Below are positions 8,448 to 19,826 of a stretch of DNA of 33,207 nucleotides, one piece after another. Each line of letters starts with the position of its first letter. Within the stretch, counting starts at the first letter, position 1. Origin of the DNA: Candidatus Muproteobacteria bacterium RBG_16_65_34 (lineage in GTDB: Bacteria > Pseudomonadota > Gammaproteobacteria > Acidiferrobacterales > Sulfurifustaceae); NCBI GenBank assembly GCA_001785115.1, contig MFSU01000052.1, positions 1 through 33,207 on the forward strand, written 5' to 3'. Below the pieces are notes generated by a model, which saw nothing but the letters and a program-made list of their open reading frames with translations, was not told where the DNA came from and did not search any database. The position numbers and the translations under genes are program-made.

Positions 8448-10249
8448 GCGGCGGCGTTTTTGCCCTGTGCCGTGTCGGGAGCTTCGTTACGCGCCACCCG
8501 GCGGCATTCGAGGAAGATGCGTTTGTCGCAGCGCTCGCAGACCGAGCGGTCCAGGCGCTTGAAGACGCTCTCGATGGCGTCGGCCTTGGTGATAAAGATG
8601 TTCTCCCGGCCGAATCTCTCGGCGAAGCCCCCGCGTTTCAATATCTCGCAGACCTCGTCCTTGACCTTGCATAGATAAAGGCCGCCGCCCAGCTTGCGCC
8701 GGCGCTCGGCCTCCTGCACCAGCATCTCGGCGCCGGCGACATCGATGAAGTTGATGCCGTTGCCGACGATGAGCAGATGCCGCTGCTCCGGATGCTGCGC
8801 GAGCAGGCTTTGCAGCACACCCTGCACGTGGTCCACCGCGCCGAAGAAGAGCGAGCCGTCCACGCGCACGATCTTGAGCTGCGGACACTCGGGCAGTTTC
8901 GGGTCGGTGACGAGGTGGCGGTTGGGGCTCGCGGGGTCGGGCACGCGCGTCACGATCCCGGGGCGCGCGGTGCGCATGAGGTACATCACGAGCGAGAGCA
9001 TCACGCCGACGTAAATCGCGAACTCGAGCTCGACGAAGAGCGTGGCGAGGAACGTGGTCGCGAGCACCGCCGTCTCGCGCCTGCTCGCGCGCACGATGGT
9101 GGCGATGTGGTGGAAGTCGATGAGCCGCCAGGCCACGAGCAGCAGGATGCCGGCCATGGCCGCGATCGGCAGGTGCGCGGCGAGCGGCGCGACGATCAGC
9201 ACGATGAGGGCGAGCGCGCCGGCGGCGAAGATCGCGGCGAGCGGCGTCACCGCGCCGGCGGCGTAGTTAATGCCGCTGCGGGTGAACGAGCCCGATGAAG
9301 CGTAGCACGAGAAAAAGCTGCCCACGATGTTGGCCAGCCCCTGGCCGACGAACTCCTGGCTGCCGTCGATGCGCTGTCCGGATTTGAGCGCCACGGAGCG
9401 CGCGATCGACACCGCCTCCACGAGCCCGAGCATGGCGATGGCGAGCGCGCCGCTGCCGAGCGCCTTGATCGAGCTCAAGCTCAGGTCCGGCATCGACAGC
9501 GGCGGGAGATGCCCGGGCAGCTCGCCCACGAGCGCGATGCCGCGTGCGGTATCGCCGAGGAGCGCGGCCAGCACGCTCCCGAGGATCATGGCGAGCAGCA
9601 TACCCGGCCAGCGCGGCTTGAAAACCATGAGCAGCGCGCCGCCGGCGAGGGTAGCCGCGGCGACGGCGGTGACGTAGGGGTTGATCTCGCCGATCTGGAG
9701 GAAGAGGTCCTGCCAGGTGTGCAGGAACGATTCGCCCGCGGGGATTTGGATGCCGAAGAAGTGTTTCAACTGGCTCGTGCCGATCAGGATCGCCGCGCCG
9801 GCGGTGAAGCCGACCACGACCGAGTGCGAGACGAAATTGACGAGCGCGCCCATGCGCGCCGCCCCGAGCGCGAGCTGATACACACCGGCGAGGAAGGTGA
9901 GCGTGAGCGCCATCTGGATGAAGCGCTCGCTGCCGGGCTCGGCGAACCTGGCGACGGTCGCGAACACCACGATCGAGATCGCCGTCGTCGGGCCGGAGAT
10001 CAGATGGCGCGAGGAGCCGAAGAGCGCCGCGACGATCGGCGGGACCATGGCGGTGTAGAGCCCGTATACCGGGGGCAGCCCCGCGATCATGGCGAAGGCC
10101 ACGCCCTGCGGCAGCACCACCACCGCGCCGGTGAGCCCCGCGAGGAGATCGGCCTTAAGGGTCGCGCGGCCGACGCGCGGCCACCAGCGCAGGAACGGAA
10201 ACAGGCGCGCCTGCCAGACGGTGCATTGAGGGGCGGGGAAATCGGGCAT
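8444..10249 (-). CDS. SulP family inorganic anion transporter with C-terminal STAS domain
   Basis: DLLAGLTGAVVVLPQGVAFAMIAGLPPVYGLYTAMVPPIVAALFGSS; STAS region LLIVGNGINFIDVAGAEMLVQEAERRRKLGGGLYLCKV; Cys-rich tail. Confidence 0.93.
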   Translation of the reverse strand: MPDFPAPQCTVWQARLFPFLRWWPRVGRATLKADLLAGLTGAVVVLPQGVAFAMIAGLPPVYGLYTAMVPPIVAALFGSSRHLISGPTTAISIVVFATVARFAEPGSERFIQMALTLTFLAGVYQLALGAARMGALVNFVSHSVVVGFTAGAAILIGTSQLKHFFGIQIPAGESFLHTWQDLFLQIGEINPYVTAVAAATLAGGALLMVFKPRWPGMLLAMILGSVLAALLGDTARGIALVGELPGHLPPLSMPDLSLSSIKALGSGALAIAMLGLVEAVSIARSVALKSGQRIDGSQEFVGQGLANIVGSFFSCYASSGSFTRSGINYAAGAVTPLAAIFAAGALALIVLIVAPLAAHLPIAAMAGILLLVAWRLIDFHHIATIVRASRRETAVLATTFLATLFVELEFAIYVGVMLSLVMYLMRTARPGIVTRVPDPASPNRHLVTDPKLPECPQLKIVRVDGSLFFGAVDHVQGVLQSLLAQHPEQRHLLIVGNGINFIDVAGAEMLVQEAERRRKLGGGLYLCKVKDEVCEILKRGGFAERFGRENIFITKADAIESVFKRLDRSVCERCDKRIFLECRRVARNEAPDTAQGKNAAA

Positions 10250-10359
10250 GGGGTCGCCGGATTATATCGCCTTTCGCGCCGCCGGATCAGCCTGTGCGAA
10301 CCGCGTCCGCCGCGGTTGAGCAAGCGCGCTTTATATCCGTATAATCGCGCACCTCATTC

Positions 10360-10950
10360 GTGTCCAATGACCCGTTCATGCTCGATGTCCTGCACGGCCT
10401 GTTCAACCATCCCGGCCTGAGGAAGCTTTTTCTTCGGCTGCGCTACGTGCTCGCGCTCGTCCTGCTCGCGGCCGTGGCGCGCTACGCGCGGCCCGAGTGG
10501 CTGCCGCCCGCGTTCCTCGTGTCACTCTTCGGCGAGGGGATTCAGCTCTGGTCGTTCGCCTCGCTGGTGAAAAACGAGCAGCTCACGGCGCGCGGGCCGT
10601 ATGTATTGGTGCGCAACCCGATGTACCTCGGGCGCTTCTTTCTGATCCTCGGGGTCGTGCTGCTGTTGGCGAACGTCTATGTCACGGCGGCGTATGTCGT
10701 GCTGTATTACTTTTATATGGTCAACCGTGTCGGGCGCGAGGAGCGGCGCCTCGAAGCGCTCCTCGGCGAGCCATATCGCGAGTACCGCCGGCGCGTGAAC
10801 CGCTTCTGGCCCACGTTCTCGCGCCTCGCCGATCCGGGGCTGCGGTTTTTCCGCCGCGACGTGCTCATCCGCAACAACGGCCACTGGAACCTCGCGGCGA
10901 TGCTCGCGGCCTACGGCGCCTTATACGGGTATCTCCAGTATCTCCGCTGA
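10360..10950 (+). CDS. Isoprenylcysteine carboxylmethyltransferase / phospholipid methyltransferase-like membrane protein
   Basis: LTARGPYVLVRNPMYLGRFFLILGVVLL...REERRLEALLGEPYREYRRRVNRFWP. Confidence 0.85.
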   Translation: MSNDPFMLDVLHGLFNHPGLRKLFLRLRYVLALVLLAAVARYARPEWLPPAFLVSLFGEGIQLWSFASLVKNEQLTARGPYVLVRNPMYLGRFFLILGVVLLLANVYVTAAYVVLYYFYMVNRVGREERRLEALLGEPYREYRRRVNRFWPTFSRLADPGLRFFRRDVLIRNNGHWNLAAMLAAYGALYGYLQYLR

Positions 10951-10968
10951 GCGCGGCGCGACCGTCGG

Positions 10969-13059
<2,091 letters not shown>

Positions 13060-13149
13060 GCGCGAACCTCGTTCCGGGCGGGCCGTTCGACTATACCCCT
13101 TCATCCCCGGATTGTCTTATAGTGCGCCTGAGAAGCTTAGGGTCTTTCC

Positions 13150-13833
13150 GTGCGCATTCTGATCATCGAGGACGACGCCGACATCGCCGCCAATCTCTAC
13201 GATTACCTGGAGGGGCGCGGGCACGAGGTGGACCGCGCCGCCGACGGCGTGACCGGGCTGCATCTTGCGGTCACCCACGAGTACGACGCGATCCTGCTCG
13301 ACCTCGCGCTGCCGGGGATGGACGGGCTCGCGCTGTGTCGCAAGCTGCGCGAGGAGGCCAAGCGCGACACGCCGGTGCTCATGCTCACCGCGCGCGATAC
13401 GCTCCCGGACAAGCTCGCGGGCTTCGCGAGCGGCGCCGACGACTACCTGGTCAAGCCGTTCGCGCTGAGCGAGGTCGAGGCGCGGCTCGCCGCGCTCGAA
13501 CGCCGACGCAGCGGGCGCGTGGCGGGCCGGGCGCTGCGCGTCGGCGATCTCGTGTTCGACCCCTACACGCTCAGCGTCGAGCGCGCCGGCGCGCCGGTGA
13601 AGTTGCCGCCCAAGTGCCTGCGGCTGCTCGAGCTGCTGATGCGCCATCCCAACCGGGTGTTCGCGCGCGCCGAGCTCGAGACCGCCGTGTGGGGCGAGGA
13701 GCAGGAGCGCGGCGACACGCTGCGCTCGCACATGCACATCCTGCGGCGCGCGCTCGCGCGACCGGGCAAGCCCGACCTGGTCGAAAACGTGCACGGGCTG
13801 GGCTACCGCCTCACCGATGCGGCTGAACGTTAA
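13150..13833 (+). CDS. OmpR-family response regulator
   Basis: MRILIIEDDADIAANLYDYL...DAILLDLALPGMDGL...DDYLVKPF...winged-helix C-terminus ENVHGLGYRL. Confidence 0.95.
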   Translation: MRILIIEDDADIAANLYDYLEGRGHEVDRAADGVTGLHLAVTHEYDAILLDLALPGMDGLALCRKLREEAKRDTPVLMLTARDTLPDKLAGFASGADDYLVKPFALSEVEARLAALERRRSGRVAGRALRVGDLVFDPYTLSVERAGAPVKLPPKCLRLLELLMRHPNRVFARAELETAVWGEEQERGDTLRSHMHILRRALARPGKPDLVENVHGLGYRLTDAAER

Positions 13834-15133
13834 GCCCAGCCTGCGGCGGCGGGTCGCGCTCGGGATCGCGACCCTCGGCATCCTGATCGTCGCCGCCCAC
13901 AGCGTGGCGCTCTACCTGGTGACGCGGGATCAGGAGGAGGAGCTGACCGCCCAGATCCTCACCGAGGAGATGGACCATCTGATCGCGGCCCACGCGCGCG
14001 ACCCGGGCGCGCCGCCGCCGCGGATCCGCAATCTCAACGGCTACCTCGTAGCGACGGAGCGCGCCCGCGCGGAGCTGCCCCCGTACCTGCGCGAGCTGCC
14101 CCTGGGCGATCACGAGTTGCGCGTGCGCGACGTCACGCTGCGGGTGGCGGTGCGCGCGGTAGGCGCGACGCGCTTTTACATCGCCTACGACGCCACGCAC
14201 CACGAAGACCGGATGCGCCAGCTCCTGTGGCTGCTGCTCCTCGGGGTCGTCGCCACGGCGGCGCTCGCCGCGGGGCTCGGATACTGGCTCTCGGAGCTGC
14301 TGACGCAGCCGGTGAGCGATCTCGCCGCGCGCGTGGGCGCGCTCGGGCCGGGGCGCCCGGACGCACCGCTCGCCGACCGCTACGCCGACGAGGAGGTCAA
14401 GCGGCTGGCGCAGGCGTTCGACGGCTATCTGCGCAAGGTCGCGGATCTGATCGAGCGGGAGCAGGAGTTCACCGCCAACGTCAGCCACGAGTTGCGCACG
14501 CCGCTGACCGCGATCCAGACGAGCTGCGAGCTGCTGGCACAGGACCCGCGCCTGGATGCGGCGGCGCGCGGGCGCCTCGACATGATCCGGCGCGCCGCGG
14601 CGCGCATGTCGGAGCTCACGCGCGCGCTGCTGTTCCTCGCGCGCGGGGAGCCGGCCGCCGAGGTCGAGGACGTTTCGGTCCACGCGTGCGTCGCGGAGGT
14701 CGCGGAGCTTCTGCGCGATGCGCTGGCGCAGCGCGGGCTCGCGCTCGAGATCGCGGTGGATCCGCCGGCGGTGCTGCGCGTGGACCGAAACGCGCTGTTC
14801 CTCACGCTCGCCAATCTCCTCAAGAACGCGGTCGAGCACACCGAGCGCGGGAGCATCCGCGTGCGCTACCGGGACCGGCGGCTCGAGATCGAAGACTCCG
14901 GACGCGGCATTCGCGAGGAGGAGCTGCCGCGGATCTTTCAGCGCTTTTACCGCGGCGCGGCCGGCACCGGCGAGGGCTTCGGACTGGGGCTCGCCATCGT
15001 CAAGCGCATCTGCGATCGCTACGGCTGGCGGCTCGCGGTCGAAAGCCGCCTCGGCGCGGGCACGCGCGTGAGCGTTTCGTTCGCCGACGCCGGTTCTTCA
15101 CAGAATCTTCACGCGGCCGCGACGGAAAATTGA
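13817..15133 (+). CDS. Sensor histidine kinase (HAMP, HisKA, HATPase)
   Basis: EFTANVSHELRTPLTAIQTSCELL...LANLLKNAVEH...IEDSGRGIREEELPRIFQRFYRG...GFGLGLAIVKRICDRYGW; overlaps the regulator gene. Confidence 0.95.
   Translation: MRLNVKPSLRRRVALGIATLGILIVAAHSVALYLVTRDQEEELTAQILTEEMDHLIAAHARDPGAPPPRIRNLNGYLVATERARAELPPYLRELPLGDHELRVRDVTLRVAVRAVGATRFYIAYDATHHEDRMRQLLWLLLLGVVATAALAAGLGYWLSELLTQPVSDLAARVGALGPGRPDAPLADRYADEEVKRLAQAFDGYLRKVADLIEREQEFTANVSHELRTPLTAIQTSCELLAQDPRLDAAARGRLDMIRRAAARMSELTRALLFLARGEPAAEVEDVSVHACVAEVAELLRDALAQRGLALEIAVDPPAVLRVDRNALFLTLANLLKNAVEHTERGSIRVRYRDRRLEIEDSGRGIREEELPRIFQRFYRGAAGTGEGFGLGLAIVKRICDRYGWRLAVESRLGAGTRVSVSFADAGSSQNLHAAATEN
15096..15112 (+). promoter_or_regulatory. 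Possible PmrA/QseB-type response-regulator box (CTTCAC-N5-CTTCAC)
   Basis: Two CTTCAC half-sites, 11-bp period, at the 3' end of the kinase gene upstream of the arn operon. Confidence 0.25.
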
Positions 15134-15297
15134 TGTTCCCTGCCGTAGCATAGCGTGCGGGTAGGTCGGCCTCGCCCGCCGATATCGGCTTGGCGAAGCC
15201 GCGATCTCCCGAAGCCGGATTCGCGGCGGCACGCATTGCGTTGGGTGTCGATCGTGGCTATTTTTTCTGGAAAAAGCAGTTATCCGCAGATTTCGCA

Positions 15298-15391
15298 GAT
15301 TATTGCGGCGGCACGAATCTACCTGAACATGCCGAGGAGGCCTGAAACGGCGCCGGCACCGCATCGAAGCCTCGATGCCGCCGCAATAATC
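15298..15391. repeat. 94-bp element with perfect 16-bp inverted termini
   Basis: GATTATTGCGGCGGCA ... TGCCGCCGCAATAATC, with an inner GCATCGA-AGCC-TCGATGC hairpin. Confidence 0.85.
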
Positions 15392-15410
15392 GAAAAGTCA
15401 TAAGATTTTC

Positions 15411-15480
15411 GTCCCGCCACTAAATCGACACAAAGGGACTGCAAATTGGCACGGCGGTACCGTCGATTTAGTGGCGGGAC
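15411..15480. mobile_element. 70-bp MITE-like element with perfect 19-bp terminal inverted repeats
   Basis: GTCCCGCCACTAAATCGAC ... GTCGATTTAGTGGCGGGAC. Termini match the inserts in both glycine aptamer P3 stems. Mobility is inferred. Confidence 0.7.
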
Positions 15481-15653
15481 GCAGATGAATCATTTGGCTT
15501 GAATGACTGCCTGGCGCGCCCATATGGTGAGAGAAGGAAAGTTACTCGTAACATTCTTAAAATCTGCGGAAATCTGCGTAATCTGCGGATGCAATCGCCG
15601 TTTTTAGGTTCATTCAAGCGGCCTCACAAAAAAACCGGATCCTCGCGCACACC

Positions 15654-17354
15654 ATGCCCACACAGCCCCCGCAAACAAACGATTCAAGGCGTTCCTGGAA
15701 GCAGGATCTGGTTATTCTGACCTTGATCTTGGGCACGCTGTTCGGGTACGCGCTGGGCGAGCGCGCGCTGTGGGACCCGGACGAGGGGCGCTATACCGAG
15801 ATCCCGCGCGAGATGCTCGAGACCGGCGACTATGTGACCCCGCGGCTCAACGGCGTGAAGTACTTCGAGAAGCCCGTGCTGTTTTACTGGCAGCAGGCGC
15901 TCGCGCTAAAGGCGTTCGGCCTCAACGAATGGGCGGCCCGGCTGTGGCCGGCGTTGTTCGCGCTGTCGGGGTGTCTCGTCGTCTACGCCGCGGGCCGGCG
16001 GCTCTACGGCCGGCGTGCCGGCCTGCTCGCCGCCGGCGTGCTGGCGACCAGTCCGCTGTATTATTTCCTCGCGCGCGTCATCACGCTGGACATGGCGGTC
16101 ACCGCGCTGCTCACGGCGGCCATGCTGGCGTTTCTGATCGGGTATCGCGCGCCGCCGGGCGCGGCGCGGCGGTGGTATTTCTGGGGCTTCTACGCGCTCA
16201 CGGCGTTCGCCACGCTGACCAAGGGCCTGATCGGCATCGTCATCCCGGGCATGGTGATCGGCGCCTGGATGGCGCTGCTCGGCGAGTGGCGCCTGCTGCG
16301 CTCGATGTATCTGCCCTCGGGGCTCGCGCTGTTTCTGCTCATCGCCGCCCCGTGGCACATCCTGGTCTCGCAGGCGAACCCCGAGTTCGCGCAGTTCTAT
16401 TTCATCCACGAGCATTTCCAGCGCTATCTCACGACGGTCCATCAGCGCTATCAGCCGGCGTGGAGTTTTATCCCGGTGCTGCTGCTCGGCGTCTATCCGT
16501 GGACGGCGTTTCTGCTCCAGGCGATCAAGGACGCCCTGCCGGTTTCGTGGCGCCAGCGCCGGCAGCACCCGGATGCGCTGTTCCTGATGCTGTGGGTCGG
16601 CGTGGTGTTCGCGTTCTTCTCGTTTTCCTCTTCCAAGCTGATTGCGTATATCCTGCCGGTGCTGCCGCCCCTGGCCTTGCTCATCGGCCGGTATCTGGCG
16701 CGTCTGCCCGAAACCCCCGGGATGCGCTCGGCCTGGTGGGCGCTACTGGGGGCGGGTCTGGCGCTCGCGCTGACGGTGGTGCTTATGCCGCGGTGGTACG
16801 TGGGAGAGGGGTCGCAAGCCATCGAGTTTGCCGAGACATTCGGTGGGTTGATCCGCGCCTTCAGCGGGTTTTTCCTCGCGACCGCGATCGTCGCCGCGGT
16901 CTTCCTCCGGCTCCGGCGTCCCGCCGCGGCGGTCACCGCGCTCGCGCTGATCTCGGCCGTGGCGCTGAGTTTTGCCGCCGTGCGTTTTACCGCGCTCGAT
17001 GACAGGTATTCGGTCAAAAGTCTGGTCCTGGCCCTGAAGCCGCGGCTTCAGCCGGCCGACGAGGTGATGGTCTATCACACCTATTATCAGGAGCTTCCGG
17101 TCTACCTGGGCCGGCGGGTCACGGTGGTAGAATGGCGCGGCGAGCTCGAGTTCGGCACCCGGCAGGAAGACACCGGCGCCTGGATGATCGACGACGCGAC
17201 GTTCTGGCGTCGCTGGCAGGGCGCGAACCACGTCTACCTGATCACCCGCCGGGAAAACTACGAACGCCTGCGGGCGGGCAACCGCGCGCGGTTTCACCTG
17301 CTGGCGCAGACGCGCGAAAACGTATTGATCTCCAACAAGGAACCCGCCTCATGA
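15654..17354 (+). CDS. arnT: Undecaprenyl-phosphate L-Ara4N transferase (ArnT-like, GT39/GT83 family)
   Basis: LGERALWDPDEGRYTEIPREMLETGDYVTPRLNGVKYFEKPVLFYWQQALALKAFGLNEWAARLWPAL; heads an arn gene set. Confidence 0.9.
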   Translation: MPTQPPQTNDSRRSWKQDLVILTLILGTLFGYALGERALWDPDEGRYTEIPREMLETGDYVTPRLNGVKYFEKPVLFYWQQALALKAFGLNEWAARLWPALFALSGCLVVYAAGRRLYGRRAGLLAAGVLATSPLYYFLARVITLDMAVTALLTAAMLAFLIGYRAPPGAARRWYFWGFYALTAFATLTKGLIGIVIPGMVIGAWMALLGEWRLLRSMYLPSGLALFLLIAAPWHILVSQANPEFAQFYFIHEHFQRYLTTVHQRYQPAWSFIPVLLLGVYPWTAFLLQAIKDALPVSWRQRRQHPDALFLMLWVGVVFAFFSFSSSKLIAYILPVLPPLALLIGRYLARLPETPGMRSAWWALLGAGLALALTVVLMPRWYVGEGSQAIEFAETFGGLIRAFSGFFLATAIVAAVFLRLRRPAAAVTALALISAVALSFAAVRFTALDDRYSVKSLVLALKPRLQPADEVMVYHTYYQELPVYLGRRVTVVEWRGELEFGTRQEDTGAWMIDDATFWRRWQGANHVYLITRRENYERLRAGNRARFHLLAQTRENVLISNKEPAS

Positions 17355-17716
17355 ACCATCTTCCGCTGATTCTGCTGGGCGTGTTGCTCAACGCCGGCGC
17401 GCAACTGCTGCTCAAGGAGGGCATGCGGCGCATCGGCTATTTCGAGTTCGCCTGGGCGAACGCCGTCCCCGTGGGCGTGCAGGTGGCCGCCAACCCGTTC
17501 GTGCTGGCCGGCCTGCTCGCTTACGTCGTGAGCGTGATGGTGTGGCTGCTGGTGCTCTCGCGCGTGGAGGTGAGCTTCGCCTACCCGCTGCTCTCCGTGG
17601 GCTACATCGTCAATGCCGTGGCCGCGTATTATCTGTTCCAGGAAAACATTTCGCTCACGCGCATCGCCGGCATCCTCATCATCGTCGCCGGGGTCTATCT
17701 CATCACCCGCAGCTAG
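17351..17716 (+). CDS. SMR/EamA-type small membrane protein, ArnE/ArnF-like flippase subunit
   Basis: MNHLPLILLGVLLNAGAQLLLKEGMRRIGYFEF...SYPLLSVGY-like segment (FAYPLLSVGYIVNAVAAYYLFQENISLTRIAGILIIVAGVYLITRS); ATGA overlap with arnT. Confidence 0.85.
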   Translation: MNHLPLILLGVLLNAGAQLLLKEGMRRIGYFEFAWANAVPVGVQVAANPFVLAGLLAYVVSVMVWLLVLSRVEVSFAYPLLSVGYIVNAVAAYYLFQENISLTRIAGILIIVAGVYLITRS

Positions 17717-17724
17717 GACCGAAC

Positions 17725-18888
17725 ATGGCAACCGAAGAATTCCTGCCGTTCTCGCGGCCCTCGATCAGCCGCGAGGCGATCGCCGAGGTGGTGGCGTGCC
17801 TCGAATCCGGCTGGATCACCACCGGGCCGCGCGTGAAAAAATTCGAGGACGAGCTCAAGCGCTATTTCGGGGCGCCGCACGCGCTGGCGCTGTCCTCGGC
17901 CACGGCCGGGTTGCATCTGGCGTTGCTCGCGCTCGAATTGAAGCCGGGCGACGAGGTCATCACGACCCCGATGACCTTCGCCGCCACCCTCAACACCATC
18001 GTGCTTGCGGGCGGCAAACCGGTGCTCGTCGACGTGGAGCCGGACACCTATAACATGGATGTCTCCCAGCTCGAAGGCGCGATCACCAAGCACACACGCG
18101 CCATCGTGCCGGTGCACTTCGCGGGCCTGCCCGTGGACCTCGATCCGCTGTATGCGCTGGCGGCCAAGCACGGCCTGCGCGTGATCGAGGACGCGGCGCA
18201 CGCGATCGGCACGGAATACCAAGGCAAGCGCATCGGCGCCTTCGGCGACACGCAGGTGTTCAGCTTCCACCCGAACAAGAACATGACCACCGGCGAGGGC
18301 GGCTGTGTGGTGACGCGCGACGACAAGCTGGCCGAGACGATCGCGCTGCTGCGCTTCCACGGCATGGACCGCGAGGCGTGGAACCGCTTCGGCAAGACCG
18401 GTTCCCAGCATTACGAGATCGTCCTGCCGGGCCTGAAGTACAACATGATGGACCTCCAGGCCGCGCTCGGGCTGCACCAGCTCCCGGCGCTCGAGGGGTT
18501 CATCCAGCGGCGCACGCAGCTCGCGCAGCGCTATCAAAAACTTCTCGCGGGCTGGCCGCAGTGGACGCTGCCCGGCGCGCCCGGGTATCCGCACCGGCAT
18601 GCGTGGCATCTCTATACGCCGCTCATAAATCCGCAGGCCGCGGGCATGGACCGCGACGCCTTCATGACCGGCATGAAGGAGCGCAACATCGGCACCGGGC
18701 TGCATTACCGCGCGGCGCATCTGTATCCGTATTACCGCGAGCATTTCGGCTTCAAGCCGGGCGATTTTTCGAACGCCGAAACCATCTCCGACCGCATCGT
18801 GAGCCTGCCGCTCTTTCCCGCCATGACCGAAGCCGATCAGGATCGTGCGATCGCCGCCATGGCGAGTGTCTTCGGGAGGCGCGCGTGA
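17725..18888 (+). CDS. arnB: UDP-4-amino-4-deoxy-L-arabinose--oxoglutarate aminotransferase
   Basis: EFLPFSRPSISREAIAEVVACLESGWITTGPRVKKFEDEL...VIEDAAHAIGTEYQGKRIGAFGDTQVFSFHPNKNMTTGEGGCVV. Confidence 0.94.
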   Translation: MATEEFLPFSRPSISREAIAEVVACLESGWITTGPRVKKFEDELKRYFGAPHALALSSATAGLHLALLALELKPGDEVITTPMTFAATLNTIVLAGGKPVLVDVEPDTYNMDVSQLEGAITKHTRAIVPVHFAGLPVDLDPLYALAAKHGLRVIEDAAHAIGTEYQGKRIGAFGDTQVFSFHPNKNMTTGEGGCVVTRDDKLAETIALLRFHGMDREAWNRFGKTGSQHYEIVLPGLKYNMMDLQAALGLHQLPALEGFIQRRTQLAQRYQKLLAGWPQWTLPGAPGYPHRHAWHLYTPLINPQAAGMDRDAFMTGMKERNIGTGLHYRAAHLYPYYREHFGFKPGDFSNAETISDRIVSLPLFPAMTEADQDRAIAAMASVFGRRA

Positions 18889-19826
18889 TGCAGCCCTATG
18901 TGAGCGTCGTGATCCCGGTGTACAACGAGGAGGAGAACCTCGAGGCGCTGTTCGGGCGTCTGACGAAGGTGCTCGATGTCCTGGGCCGGCCGTACGAGAT
19001 CCTCTTCACCAACGACGGCTCGCGCGACCGCTCGGGCGCGCTGCTGCGCGAGTTCCACCGGCGCCGTCCGCGCGAAGTGCGGGTCATCGACTTCAACGGC
19101 AACTTCGGCCAGCACATGGCGATCATGGCCGCGTTCGAGCGCGTGCGCGGCGAGGTGGTGGTGACGCTCGATGCCGACCTCCAGAACCCCCCGGAGGAGA
19201 TTCCGAAACTGCTCGCGGCGATCGAGGCCGGACACGACGTGGTCGGCGGTTACCGCAAGGACCGCCAGGACAGTTTTTTCCGCCGCTACGCCTCCAAGCT
19301 CATCAACGCGATCCGTGCGCGCATCACCCATATCACGATGCGCGACCAGGGCTGCATGTTGCGCGCCTACCGCCGGCGGATCGTGGACCTGATCGCCTCG
19401 AACAGCGAGACCTCGACCTTCATTCCCGCGCTCGCCTACAGCTACGCCGCGAACCCCACGGAGGTGGAGGTGGAGCACGCCGCGCGCGCCGCCGGACGCT
19501 CGAAGTACAGTCTGTACCAGCTCGTGCGGCTCAACTTCGATCTCATGACCGGATTTTCCGTGGTGCCGTTGCAGCTCTTCACCCTGTTCGGCATTGCGCT
19601 CTCGGCGCTCTCGGGGCTGTTTGTGGTCTACCTCGTCATCCGCCGGCTCGTCATCGGGCCCGAGGCCGAAGGCGTGTTCACCTTGTTCGCGATCCTCTAT
19701 TTCCTGGTGGCGGTGGGCATCCTGGGACTGGGGATCATCGGCGAATACATCGGCCGCATCTACCAGGAGGTGCGGCGGCGCCCGCGCTTCGTGATCCGCG
19801 AGATCCTGGAGCAGACCGATGCTTAA
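18888..19826 (+). CDS. arnC: Undecaprenyl-phosphate 4-deoxy-4-formamido-L-arabinose transferase (GT2)
   Basis: YVSVVIPVYNEEENLEALFGRL...FTNDGSRDRS...VVTLDADLQNPPEEIPKLL; C-terminal transmembrane segments. Confidence 0.93.
   Translation: MQPYVSVVIPVYNEEENLEALFGRLTKVLDVLGRPYEILFTNDGSRDRSGALLREFHRRRPREVRVIDFNGNFGQHMAIMAAFERVRGEVVVTLDADLQNPPEEIPKLLAAIEAGHDVVGGYRKDRQDSFFRRYASKLINAIRARITHITMRDQGCMLRAYRRRIVDLIASNSETSTFIPALAYSYAANPTEVEVEHAARAAGRSKYSLYQLVRLNFDLMTGFSVVPLQLFTLFGIALSALSGLFVVYLVIRRLVIGPEAEGVFTLFAILYFLVAVGILGLGIIGEYIGRIYQEVRRRPRFVIREILEQTDA

Larger units (their letters stand above)
15281..15590. repeat. Outer iterated palindrome, CGCAGATT family, enclosing two nested inverted-repeat elements
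   Basis: TATCCGCAGATTTCGCAGATTA (15281-15302) opposed to AAATCTGCGGAAATCTGCGTAATCTGCGGAT (about 15560-15590). Confidence 0.75.
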
